Shown here in pieces: positions 19,822 through 28,031 of a stretch of 64,000 bases of DNA. The translations under genes were made by a program, and so were the position numbers. Position 1 is the first letter of the stretch; each line of letters begins with the position of its first letter. The notes beneath the pieces are model-generated. The model had not been told where the DNA came from, did no database searches, and was given only the letters and a program-made list of their open reading frames with translations. The DNA lies in assembly GCA_019637435.1 (NCBI GenBank), contig JAHBVO010000002.1, positions 558,001-622,000 on the forward strand, written 5' to 3'. Origin of the DNA: Candidatus Obscuribacterales bacterium. Its GTDB lineage: Bacteria > Cyanobacteriota > Vampirovibrionia > Obscuribacterales > Obscuribacteraceae.

Positions 19822-20490
19822 ATGTTCGAATTTTTCAAAAGCAGATGCGGCGAACGTATTTTGTTTATCGGCGTTGTATCAATGGCTTTTGCAATCTGTG
19901 GGTGCGCATCCACAACTGGGGCGAAGGAGACCGCTCAGATCGGTACTGAAACGAGTAGCAACCCTGAGCAAATCACGGATTCCGAGCAGTCGCTGGAAGT
20001 ATCTAAAGTTAGAACTCCGCCTGGTCTGGAAAAGGCGGTGCTCGCCGCGGGCTGTTTCTGGGGCGTCGAGAAAATATTGCAGGAGTTGCCTGGAGTGAAG
20101 GCGACAACGGTTGGTTACACTGGTGGTAAAGAGCTGGATACCGATTACAACCGCGTCTGCGCGGGTCGAACCGGTCACGCCGAAGCCGTGGAAATTTTTT
20201 TCGATCCTGAACAGATATCGTTTCACGCGCTTCTGAGCAAGTTCTTTGACCTCCATGATGCAGGCGACAAAGAAGGATTGACATTCCATGGCGGCCAGTA
20301 TCGCTCGGCAATTTTCTACACCAGCGATGAACAGAAGAAGGTCGCCGAAGACTTTGTGAAACAGCTAGAGGCGAAGGAGCATCACAAGATCTACACCCAA
20401 ATCGTACCCGCTGCGGATTTTATAGTGGCAGAGGACTTTCATCAGAATTATCTGAAAGTTCGTGGTCTGGAAGCCAGTTGCCACAAGTAA
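19822..20490 (+). CDS. msrA: Lipoprotein-type peptide methionine (S)-S-oxide reductase MsrA (cysteine form)
   Basis: 222 residues. An N-terminal hydrophobic stretch ends in AICGCAS, a likely lipoprotein signal, then a 40-residue linker, then an MsrA domain. The catalytic motif is AAGCFWGVEKIL with a cysteine codon (TGT), followed by GYTGG, TGHAEAVEI and FHGGQYRSAIFY. A C-terminal Cys (EASCHK) is a candidate resolving residue. It reduces methionine-S-sulfoxide in envelope proteins. The window holds a second msrA at 46.5-47.0 kb in which the catalytic Cys codon is UGA; this copy is the natural cysteine comparison. A weak AGGA lies about 12 bases upstream of the ATG. Confidence 0.93.
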   Translation: MFEFFKSRCGERILFIGVVSMAFAICGCASTTGAKETAQIGTETSSNPEQITDSEQSLEVSKVRTPPGLEKAVLAAGCFWGVEKILQELPGVKATTVGYTGGKELDTDYNRVCAGRTGHAEAVEIFFDPEQISFHALLSKFFDLHDAGDKEGLTFHGGQYRSAIFYTSDEQKKVAEDFVKQLEAKEHHKIYTQIVPAADFIVAEDFHQNYLKVRGLEASCHK

Positions 20491-20513
20491 TAACGTTTAA
20501 TTGAACTGAGAAA

Positions 20514-20540
20514 TTCGGAACCGGTTTACTCGGTTTCGAA
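20514..20540. terminator. Inverted repeat between convergent genes, possible terminator
   Basis: TTCGGAACCG and CGGTTTCGAA form a 10-base stem with one G-U pair and a 7-base loop. It lies between the msrA stop (20490) and the stop of the minus-strand metallo-beta-lactamase gene (20543). No strong T-run follows on the plus strand, and only TTTCTC on the minus strand, so termination is plausible but weak. Confidence 0.4.
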
Positions 20541-20542
20541 AC

Positions 20543-21412
20543 TTAGCGTGCCGCCATTTCCCTGGTCAACTCTACGAGTTGTTGCTTCGCTTCAGCGCTG
20601 GGAAGTTTTACACGTTGACCGTGTCCGGGCAGAATCCACTCGAAATCAAAGTCTATAAGCGTCTTCATCGACCTTGTTTGTTCTGACCACGAATACCAGC
20701 AGTAATCTCGAAACGCTTCGAGATGTTTCTCTTCACGGTTGAAGTATAGATGATCTCCAGTGAATAGAAACTTGTTGCGGTAGAGCAAAACCATATGCCC
20801 CTTTGTGTGCCCTGGGGTGTGAACTATTTTGAAACCGTCGGGAATGTCCGCAAAAGCACTTGCGTCCTGAATTACGATCTCCGCATCCCGACACGCTTGA
20901 ATAGCATCTGCGTGAATTATTCGTTGCGCTTTAAACTTTTCCGCAAAACGATCTGCATCCGCTACATCGTCCTCGTGTGTGAGAAAAATGTATTTCAATC
21001 CGCCGCGTTCTTCGATTCGTTTGACCAGGTGCTGGTTGAACTTAGGAGCATCAATGAGCCAGTTGCCACCTGCGTTTTCGATGAAGTATGAGTTTCCGCC
21101 ATAGCTTTTGGGGGAATTGAAACCGCAATAGAATACACCGTCCTCGATTGGCAACGGAAAATCATCCATCACTTCTGCGGCGATATTGTTGCTGTCGCAA
21201 CCGATGGAACCGGTCGGACAGGCAAGAAGCGCTTGGGTCGCTCTTCTTCGAGCTTGCGCGGAGTCCGGCTGTTGCCAAACGTACGAATAGTCTCCTGCGT
21301 CCTTGAATGACTCCGGCGCAATTTGCCTGCACGTATCGCAGTCAATACAAGTGGTATCAACGAAAAAGGCTCCGTCCACGTTTTCTCTCACAATTTTCTT
21401 TCTGTCGGCCAT
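20543..21412 (-). CDS. Ferredoxin domain fused to metallo-beta-lactamase-fold hydrolase
   Basis: 289 residues. The first 70 residues carry a ferredoxin-like 4Fe-4S motif (TTCIDCDTCRQIAPESF, with a fourth Cys in LLACPTGSIG). The rest is an MBL fold with HTPGHTKGHMVLLYRNK, the TGDHLYF aspartate and a late GHGQ histidine. The usual HxHxDH zinc motif appears as LTHEDDVADADRF, so ligands differ from the classical glyoxalase II type. The reaction is unknown; the Fe-S domain suggests coupling to electron transfer or oxygen sensing. It is divergent from the TPR lipoprotein gene. Confidence 0.85.
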   Translation of the reverse strand: MADRKKIVRENVDGAFFVDTTCIDCDTCRQIAPESFKDAGDYSYVWQQPDSAQARRRATQALLACPTGSIGCDSNNIAAEVMDDFPLPIEDGVFYCGFNSPKSYGGNSYFIENAGGNWLIDAPKFNQHLVKRIEERGGLKYIFLTHEDDVADADRFAEKFKAQRIIHADAIQACRDAEIVIQDASAFADIPDGFKIVHTPGHTKGHMVLLYRNKFLFTGDHLYFNREEKHLEAFRDYCWYSWSEQTRSMKTLIDFDFEWILPGHGQRVKLPSAEAKQQLVELTREMAAR

Positions 21413-21547
21413 AAGCGCGATTCTCTTCGTGGAGTTATGCTTCGAGTTTAGATCTTAAAACATCAGGCGGCAACCTGATTGTTTTGGAGCTTAATAGCGC
21501 CTGCCGATGATGTACGATACGAATGATAGCTTCGCCGTGGTCGAAAA

Positions 21548-23578
21548 ATGACCTCAGGAAAACAAATTGCTAATCGTCCCAGCGTGAGTGCTTCAGCGCG
21601 AGCGAAAAGCTCATTGGCTTTCATTGCCTCCGCACTTCTTTTGTGCGGCTGTAACTCGACCGGCTCCGGTTCGACTGACGACGCGAGAAAACGAAGTGCG
21701 ACGAAAGATCCGGCAGCCAGGGCGAAAAGCGAGGCTGAAAATGCTGTCGGTAAGTCGAATGACGATGATAATGAGCTGGAAAAGCTGAAGGCGTACAGTC
21801 GCAAATGTTTCTTGAAAACAGAAAAGAAAGAAGACTTCTACAGACCACCAATTGATGATACTGAGCGAGAAGCCGTAAAAATCTGCACCAAAGCTGCGGC
21901 TATTCTCGATGCGCGGCGAGAGGCTGAGGATAAAAGAGATGGTCGTGATACCCAGTCGAAAGATCCAGTCGATGCGGAAGTAGAGAAAGTCAAAAAGGAA
22001 TATGGAAACATTGAAGGGTCCCGCGCAATTCAAGATGCGCTTCTCATCAGCCAGAAAGCGACTGCAATGGCGCCGAAGCATCCTCTGGCCTGGAATTTAC
22101 TTGCAGCGTGTCATTACACGATGGGAGATCGCGAAGCGGGTGATGCAGCAGTGGAAAAGGCTTGCTCGCTGGATCCGTATTATGTGGTTGCCTGGAAAAA
22201 CCGCGGAGTGATCGCCGCTGAGCGTCGCAACTGGACAAAAGCGGCGGAATCGTTTGGGCACTGCGCGCGTTTGATTCCGGAAAATCCCAAGATTTCTATG
22301 ATGATGGGGCGCGTTAACATCGAGATGCAACGCGGAGATGAGGCGATTAAGTGGTTTCAAAAAACATTGGAAATCGCTCCGAAAAATGCAGATGCGTGGT
22401 ATCAACTCGGATATGCGTACCATTGCATGAAGCAGTTCACGACAGCGGAAGAAATGTACAACAAAGCCCTGTCGTTTGAACCCACTCATGAGGACGCATT
22501 GCGCTATTTGTTGATTGCTCAGCGTGGTCAGAAAAAGTTCGCTGAAGCCGAAAAAACTATTGTGCGAATGACGCAAGTGATACCACAGCGAGCGATCGGA
22601 TGGATTGAGCTCGGAAATTTACGCCGCGCTCGTGGTGACTTTTACGGGATGAAACAGGCTTATCGAGAGGTTTTTAAACACGATCGCAAAAACTCCGAGG
22701 GAATAATCGCTGAAGGTGAATACTATGCGAATCAGAAGAAGTTCGGAGAGGCAAAAAACTATTTTGAACAGGCTCGCAAGCTAAATCCGAGCTGGTCAAG
22801 ACCGTGGCATCTGCTCGGTCAGCTCGCCATGGATGTGAATGACTACAAGGGGGCGGAAAAGTATTATTCGGTTTCTGCAAAGTTGAGGCCCAATGCGCCA
22901 TTCGAATGGAATAGCCTTGGATGTGCTGTAGCTTCGCAGGGGCGCATTCCCGAGGCCGAGAAGTTTTTTCAAAAGGCTGTCGAGAAAGACCCTTCCTACG
23001 CGCAAGGCTGGTCGAACTTGAGTCTGATTGCTCGCGACATGGGACGTAAGCAAGAAGCTATCGAACTGGGTTTGAAGGCTGTGAAGATGGATCCGAATCG
23101 AACCAATTCACTTTGTAATCTCTCTGATTTGTATTTTGCGGAAGGGCGACTACCGGAGGCCGAAAGACTTGCTCAAAAGGCTCTCCGTGTGGACCCAAAT
23201 TGTGTTGAAGCCTGGATTGCTCTTGGCGCAATTGCAGCTGGACGCAAGGACGTAAGTACCTCCGTAAAGTGCTTCGAAAAAGCTGCTGAAATTGAACCGA
23301 ATAACAAGAATGCCTGGACTAACCTCGCAGAAATTTACAAGCTGACTGGTGATAAGAAGCTCGAAGCGCAGGCCTTGAAGATGGCAATCAAATGCAAAAG
23401 CACTGATCATCCAAGCGACCTGTACAGCATGGCTTACAAACTTGAGTCACTTGGTCACAAGGATGCGGCACGCGCAGCGATGAAAGATGGGTTGAACATG
23501 GACCCGAGCGAAGCGGATGTGCTGATGAACGTTCCCTACGCTATGGAACAGAGTGAGTCAAAGTCCAGTTCTAAGTGA
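21548..23578 (+). CDS. TPR-repeat lipoprotein
   Basis: 676 residues. The N-terminus has a lipoprotein signal (FIASALLLCGCNS, lipobox LLCGC-type), a charged linker to about residue 150, then roughly a dozen TPR units to the C-terminus (for example AWYQLGYAYHCMKQFTTAEE and AWSNLSL/AWTNLAEIYKLTGDK). This is a periplasmic or outer-membrane scaffold; its partner is unknown. The ATG at 21548 has only a weak GTGG upstream. Its TGA stop is directly adjacent to the stop of the convergent minus-strand gene. Confidence 0.85.
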   Translation: MTSGKQIANRPSVSASARAKSSLAFIASALLLCGCNSTGSGSTDDARKRSATKDPAARAKSEAENAVGKSNDDDNELEKLKAYSRKCFLKTEKKEDFYRPPIDDTEREAVKICTKAAAILDARREAEDKRDGRDTQSKDPVDAEVEKVKKEYGNIEGSRAIQDALLISQKATAMAPKHPLAWNLLAACHYTMGDREAGDAAVEKACSLDPYYVVAWKNRGVIAAERRNWTKAAESFGHCARLIPENPKISMMMGRVNIEMQRGDEAIKWFQKTLEIAPKNADAWYQLGYAYHCMKQFTTAEEMYNKALSFEPTHEDALRYLLIAQRGQKKFAEAEKTIVRMTQVIPQRAIGWIELGNLRRARGDFYGMKQAYREVFKHDRKNSEGIIAEGEYYANQKKFGEAKNYFEQARKLNPSWSRPWHLLGQLAMDVNDYKGAEKYYSVSAKLRPNAPFEWNSLGCAVASQGRIPEAEKFFQKAVEKDPSYAQGWSNLSLIARDMGRKQEAIELGLKAVKMDPNRTNSLCNLSDLYFAEGRLPEAERLAQKALRVDPNCVEAWIALGAIAAGRKDVSTSVKCFEKAAEIEPNNKNAWTNLAEIYKLTGDKKLEAQALKMAIKCKSTDHPSDLYSMAYKLESLGHKDAARAAMKDGLNMDPSEADVLMNVPYAMEQSESKSSSK

Positions 23579-25093
23579 CTAAATGAACTGGAATAGTAGC
23601 AGGCTCTTAACTATCACCGGGTCGCTTGGCGCTTCGCGTGCGAGTTGGAAGCTGACCTGATTGACCGGATAGACATAGTTTTTCTTGCCGGGTATGGTAC
23701 CGCCCGCGGTGTTGGTTGGCTCGGCTAAAGTAAATTGAGGCTCTCCAAATTTTTTCTTCATTGTTTCCAACTTATCGTTGAGAGCAACGCCAAGTCCTTC
23801 GGGAACGTAAGCTTGGTCGAACACTCTGAAAGCTTCGACGGTTCCATTACGCAAGTAGATTTGCAGCAATGTCTTTCGACTGTTGTTTTGCAAAGACCAG
23901 ACGTTCCATCCGTTGTACTTTTGTTTGGAGACGATTCCTTTGTTTTTGAGGTAGGAATCGACTTGTGCTTCAGGCACGCCCAGTCTGAGCCCCGGAATGC
24001 CTGACACCAGTTGCGGTGGCAGATAGGCTACGTGCATTCCACCGGACGCTATCGGCCCGCGATTCTTCGCCTTCTCCAGAATTCCAGCGACACCGCTCAA
24101 ATCCGCTTCCTTCTCAGCCACATATTCTTTCATCGTGCGGTACTGAATCGGGCTGTCGACGCGCGCGTACGTCTTATCACTTCCGCCGTATTGATTGTCG
24201 GCAGGCGATTCGGCTTGACCGCGCCTGAGGTCTACGATTCCCTGCGACTGTGCCAGTCCCGCGGATCTCGTCGAGTCCTTAGTGTAGTCGGTTATCTTCG
24301 GAATCGATGAAATTGTGGTGCCTCTGGCGTAATTGCCAGTCCGAATCACTTTTGATTCAGTGTCCGCAATTATATTAGCCATCTCCTCTGCTGGAGCCGA
24401 TTCAGCTTTCTTGTTGCCTGTGATCTCTTCTACGAACTTTGTCGCCTGGTACATCTTGTTGATGTTGTTCGCCATTGCTCCCCAGTTGTTAGTCGATTTA
24501 CCGGAGAGTGTCGAGGAAGACTCCGCCTTGCTATCGGTGGACGCACCTGAACTACCAGCCGGTTGATAGGCATTGGGCGTGAAGCTGAATCTGGCCCCGG
24601 CGCCACCTGCGGATGGCTCCGCCAGGCTTGCTGCTTTCGACGTACCGTCCAAATAAGCACCTGGTTTTGCACGGCTGGCTGGCATCATCGCGATTAACTC
24701 ATCCGATTTCGTGGCGCTCATTTTCGCCCGGCGCATCTGTTTGGCCTGCGGTCTAATCACAAGCGCTGGATCGAGTGAATTCTGGGTTGCTAGAAACATT
24801 TGCTGCGAGGGAGCCTGATCCAATTTTTGCATCGCAATTTGCGGCTCGTTTCCAATGTTCTGCAAAATGCGAATCAGCAATTGCACTCCGGCTTCCGGCG
24901 AAGAAACGGCGGAACCGGCTTTCAGCGGTTTCGTCTTCTTCGCAACGATGGTAGCTTTGCTCTCCGCCCCGAACGTCGGCGAGCCGGCGGCAACCGGTTG
25001 GTTGGCACACATCGCCAGCGAAACTGCAGTAATGATGGCGCTCGCCACATGCAGATGTTTTGTTTCTATTCGGGTGTTGATTAGCTTCATCAT
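23579..25093 (-). CDS. Secreted protein of unknown function, downstream of a two-component system
   Basis: 504 residues with a signal peptide (about 1-36, cut near VAAGS) and long Ala/Ser/Lys-rich stretches. A more ordered C-terminal region of about 150 residues (VSGIPGLRLGVPEAQVDSYL to the end) includes LQNNSRKTLLQIYLRNGTVE, and its pattern resembles small beta domains that follow a ligand through a hydrophobic groove. I do not recognise a family. GGAGG lies just before two consecutive ATGs (25093 and 25090). It begins 12 bases after the response regulator stop on the same strand, so it is probably in the kinase-regulator operon. Confidence 0.72.
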   Translation of the reverse strand: MMKLINTRIETKHLHVASAIITAVSLAMCANQPVAAGSPTFGAESKATIVAKKTKPLKAGSAVSSPEAGVQLLIRILQNIGNEPQIAMQKLDQAPSQQMFLATQNSLDPALVIRPQAKQMRRAKMSATKSDELIAMMPASRAKPGAYLDGTSKAASLAEPSAGGAGARFSFTPNAYQPAGSSGASTDSKAESSSTLSGKSTNNWGAMANNINKMYQATKFVEEITGNKKAESAPAEEMANIIADTESKVIRTGNYARGTTISSIPKITDYTKDSTRSAGLAQSQGIVDLRRGQAESPADNQYGGSDKTYARVDSPIQYRTMKEYVAEKEADLSGVAGILEKAKNRGPIASGGMHVAYLPPQLVSGIPGLRLGVPEAQVDSYLKNKGIVSKQKYNGWNVWSLQNNSRKTLLQIYLRNGTVEAFRVFDQAYVPEGLGVALNDKLETMKKKFGEPQFTLAEPTNTAGGTIPGKKNYVYPVNQVSFQLAREAPSDPVIVKSLLLFQFI

Positions 25094-25105
25094 CGTTCCT
25101 CCGGT

Positions 25106-25813
25106 TTATGCTCCGGCTTTGGCTCCCAGCTTTGCTTCCCACTCATCAAGCTCTTGCTGATTAATAAGTCCACGTTTGTTCGCAAGATATACTGCCCGGC
25201 ATCGCTGATTGAATTCCGTTTCGTTTGACTCGCCACGACCGGGAATTCCGAGCTTCGCATAAAGCGACTTTAGTCGTGACTGCACAGCTTTCTCGGTCAA
25301 GAACAATCGTTTTGCGATTGTGTGATCGGTCATGCCGAGCGAGATGCATACGAGTGCCTCGTATTCGGCGCTGGTCAAGTTTGTGGCTCGGTTTTGAGTG
25401 CGCTGAATTACTCTAGCTATACCTGGATGAATCCAGCAATCACCGGACAGGACTGCGCGACAGGCTTCCACCACTTGTTCATTCGATGCGTTTTTCAACA
25501 CGTAACCAAACGCTCCATCAGGCGGCACAATCTTCCAGAGCTGTCTGACGTAAACTTCATCGGAAAAGTTCGATAGCATGATGACGCCGGTCGAAGGCAG
25601 CTTCTCCAAAATCTGCTCAGCAGCTTTGATTCCCGAGAGATTCGGCATCTTAATGTCAAGGAAAACCAGGTCGGGCTTTATCTTAATCGCCATCTCAACG
25701 GCTTCTTGACCGTCGTGAGCTTCGTGAAGAGGGTGGTCTTTTACGTTCTCCTCGAGGAGATTGCGCAACCAACCACGGTCTCTGTCTTCGTCATCCGCAA
25801 AGAGAATCGTCAT
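25106..25813 (-). CDS. NarL/LuxR-family response regulator
   Basis: 235 residues. The receiver domain has DDED near 7-10, phosphoacceptor Asp53 (LVFLDIKMP), Ser in IMLSNF and Lys in YVLKNAS. The C-terminal LuxR-type helix-turn-helix is LTSAEYEALVCISLGMTDHT followed by KRLFLTEKAVQSRLKSLYAK, then a 40-residue tail. Its start overlaps the kinase gene by four bases, so it is the cognate regulator of the CHASE2 kinase. Targets are unknown; the secreted-protein gene just downstream is the first candidate. Confidence 0.92.
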   Translation of the reverse strand: MTILFADDEDRDRGWLRNLLEENVKDHPLHEAHDGQEAVEMAIKIKPDLVFLDIKMPNLSGIKAAEQILEKLPSTGVIMLSNFSDEVYVRQLWKIVPPDGAFGYVLKNASNEQVVEACRAVLSGDCWIHPGIARVIQRTQNRATNLTSAEYEALVCISLGMTDHTIAKRLFLTEKAVQSRLKSLYAKLGIPGRGESNETEFNQRCRAVYLANKRGLINQQELDEWEAKLGAKAGA

Positions 25814-27717
25814 AAATTACCTCGTGCGTCCTCATCCGATGTGCCTACGGCGATTTTGAGCGTCAGCTCGCAACCTGTTTCATACACTACCGGCTTCGAC
25901 CATTCGACATTAGCCCCAATTAGTTGGGCTCGCTGGCGAATGTTCAGAAGTCCGTGGGAATCAGCCCTGATTTTAGATGGATCGATCCCTCTCCCATTAT
26001 CCGTGACTTTAATCACTAAGTGGCCCTCTTGCAACCCTATAGATAATTCAACTTCGTTTGCGTGAGAGTGCTTTTGTATGTTGTTTAAACCTTCTTGCAC
26101 TATGCGATAGAGCTGCAGTCTGGTCATCTGAGTGAGACCATAGTCGTCCTGTTGGTCGCCGTCCTTAAAACTGGTCTCAATATTCATGTCCCTCTCCAAG
26201 GCCACCAGCAGATTTTCAAGTGCCGGCTTGAAGCCCATCGTCTCGAGAACGGATGGGTGAAGGTCATTAATCACGCGCCGCATCTCGACTACGGCTTGGT
26301 CCAACTTCATTCTCATCTCTTGAGGAACCGGATTGTCTTGCAGCTCGGTCGAGAGTTTGTCAGCCATACGCGCGACAGATGAAAGGGCTGGCAAAGTTTC
26401 ATCGTGTAAATCTTCCGCTATTCTTTGGCGCTCTTCTTCCGCGCGAACCTGCATGGCTTCTCTCGCTTCTGCGAGCTCTTTGTTTCTTAATCGTAAATCG
26501 GTATCCAAATAAATCAGCGTTCCGAAGATGAACGCCAGCATGATAACCGCCAGGAGCGGCACGATGGGAACGTAAATGAATGAGGTGATGAATAGAACTT
26601 CGGTGGTTGCCACGATCACCATTGAGGTACAGAGAAAACTCGTTGTGCGTGTACCCATGCGCAGGATCGACGCCAGCGCGCCCAAAGCTCCGCCGGCAAG
26701 AAGAAGGATGTGGTGAAGAATAGAGCGGGGAAACGTATGAATTATCTGGTTCTTGTGAATCGTGTTGATTGCGTCCGCTTGGATCTGAGCGTGAGTCACG
26801 TTTTCCGCAAGTGGAGTTCTGACAGCCGGAGTGTTGTCTTGCTTCTGAGTAAATTTCGTGCCGATGATCACGACTTTTCCTTGAAAGTGAGACGGCGCCA
26901 CTTCGCCGTTGACCACTTCGGTTGCTCGATAGGTATCGTATTTGGTGCCGCGAAAATTGATGTATAGAGGCAGATCGTCTTGAGTGAACTTCGGCATCTG
27001 TCCGACTGTGGGACCGATGCCGCCCTTGCTGGCCATCAATGCCGCAACCGCTTTGGGTAATGAATCGAACACCTCATGACCGTACGTGAAGATGGGACTG
27101 TTTACCGTACCCTCCTGGGCCGCTGCCACCATCGGCATCTGACAGACCAGACCGTTCGGTTCCGCGAGCAGATGGTCATAAGCACAAGCTGCGCAAGCCT
27201 TGCGCAATTCAACAGACGGAAAGTCCGAGGCGTCCTCCAGGTTTCCGAGCAAAGCAAGTACGATATTCGATCGATACTTTTGAAAAACTTCAATCAGTTT
27301 CGGATCGGCTTTACCGGCAACATCGATATCGACCACGACGAGCAACGGCGAGCCTGCCTGTATGGTTGTAATCAAGTTGGCAAGGACTTGTTGAACTGGG
27401 CTAGGACCGTCGTCAATCGGCTCGGCCTCAAGGTCGAACTGATCGTCGTCGTCATAGGTTACGAGCACGATATCCTGCGACTTGGTTGTTCCCAAGAGCT
27501 TGGAACTGAGTTCATGCGCTACTTTGAACCGCCATTCGAGTAAATTCAGCTCCATTGTGTCGAGCACGGGAGACTCCGCAAGAAGGATGGTTGCTAAACA
27601 GCCAGCAAGAGTTCCCCAAAACAGCCGTTGAAACAGAAGACCGTCGCGGCCCTGCTTCGCCATCGCTGCGGGTAATCGACGCGTTATCGGCGCCAGAAAT
27701 GAACTCATGTTTGCCAT
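25810..27717 (-). CDS. CHASE2-domain sensor histidine kinase (HisKA_3 type)
   Basis: 635 residues. After an N-terminal membrane segment (about 30-47), an extracytoplasmic CHASE2 domain (about 70-320) is followed by two to three membrane segments (around LLAGGALGALASIL and LFITSFIYVPIVPLLAVIML). Then come a short coiled coil and the HisKA_3 dimerisation motif RQRIAEDLHDETLPALSSV with phosphoacceptor His438. The HATPase domain has an N box in QEGLNNIQKHSHANEVEL, DNGRGI and HGLLNIRQRAQ. It senses an unknown external signal and phosphorylates the overlapping LuxR-type regulator. Confidence 0.93.
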   Translation of the reverse strand: MANMSSFLAPITRRLPAAMAKQGRDGLLFQRLFWGTLAGCLATILLAESPVLDTMELNLLEWRFKVAHELSSKLLGTTKSQDIVLVTYDDDDQFDLEAEPIDDGPSPVQQVLANLITTIQAGSPLLVVVDIDVAGKADPKLIEVFQKYRSNIVLALLGNLEDASDFPSVELRKACAACAYDHLLAEPNGLVCQMPMVAAAQEGTVNSPIFTYGHEVFDSLPKAVAALMASKGGIGPTVGQMPKFTQDDLPLYINFRGTKYDTYRATEVVNGEVAPSHFQGKVVIIGTKFTQKQDNTPAVRTPLAENVTHAQIQADAINTIHKNQIIHTFPRSILHHILLLAGGALGALASILRMGTRTTSFLCTSMVIVATTEVLFITSFIYVPIVPLLAVIMLAFIFGTLIYLDTDLRLRNKELAEAREAMQVRAEEERQRIAEDLHDETLPALSSVARMADKLSTELQDNPVPQEMRMKLDQAVVEMRRVINDLHPSVLETMGFKPALENLLVALERDMNIETSFKDGDQQDDYGLTQMTRLQLYRIVQEGLNNIQKHSHANEVELSIGLQEGHLVIKVTDNGRGIDPSKIRADSHGLLNIRQRAQLIGANVEWSKPVVYETGCELTLKIAVGTSDEDARGNL

Positions 27718-27845
27718 TGGAGCATCGTGCCTGATGGTCTCGGTAGTAATGCAGGCTGTCGCCTTACCACTAATATGAAGTTTGCCGGCTCCTCCACGCC
27801 CGTGTGCTCCAAGATTAGTCTAGCCAAGGCATAACTTCAATTGTC

Positions 27846-27898
27846 CAGGGAAAACCCCAGAGGCGCCTTATTTAGATAATAACCCAGGGTTTTCCCTG
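27846..27898. repeat. Perfect 12-base inverted repeat upstream of the first VIT/VWA gene
   Basis: CAGGGAAAACCC at 27846-27857 and GGGTTTTCCCTG at 27887-27898 are exact inverted copies separated by 29 bases that include TTTAGATAATAA, a possible -10. The right arm recurs exactly once at 31503-31514, upstream of the paralogous VIT/VWA gene. No T-run follows, so an operator or RNA leader element is more likely than a terminator. The rest of 27718-28031 holds no gene. Confidence 0.6.
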
Positions 27899-28031
27899 AC
27901 CGTGAAGAGCCGTTTTACGCCAAGATTTCGACGCCCATAATGTCTATCCTGATTATAGGCGTCATTCAGCGCGGTCGAAGACTCGGGTCCGGTCGCCTGC
28001 ACTCTCGTATCAGTCTTGTGAGGCATTGTTT

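Noticed and set aside
27846..27898. Inverted repeat as a terminator of the upstream region
   Set aside because: The 29-base loop and lack of a T-run argue against it; the neighbouring kinase gene is transcribed away from it.
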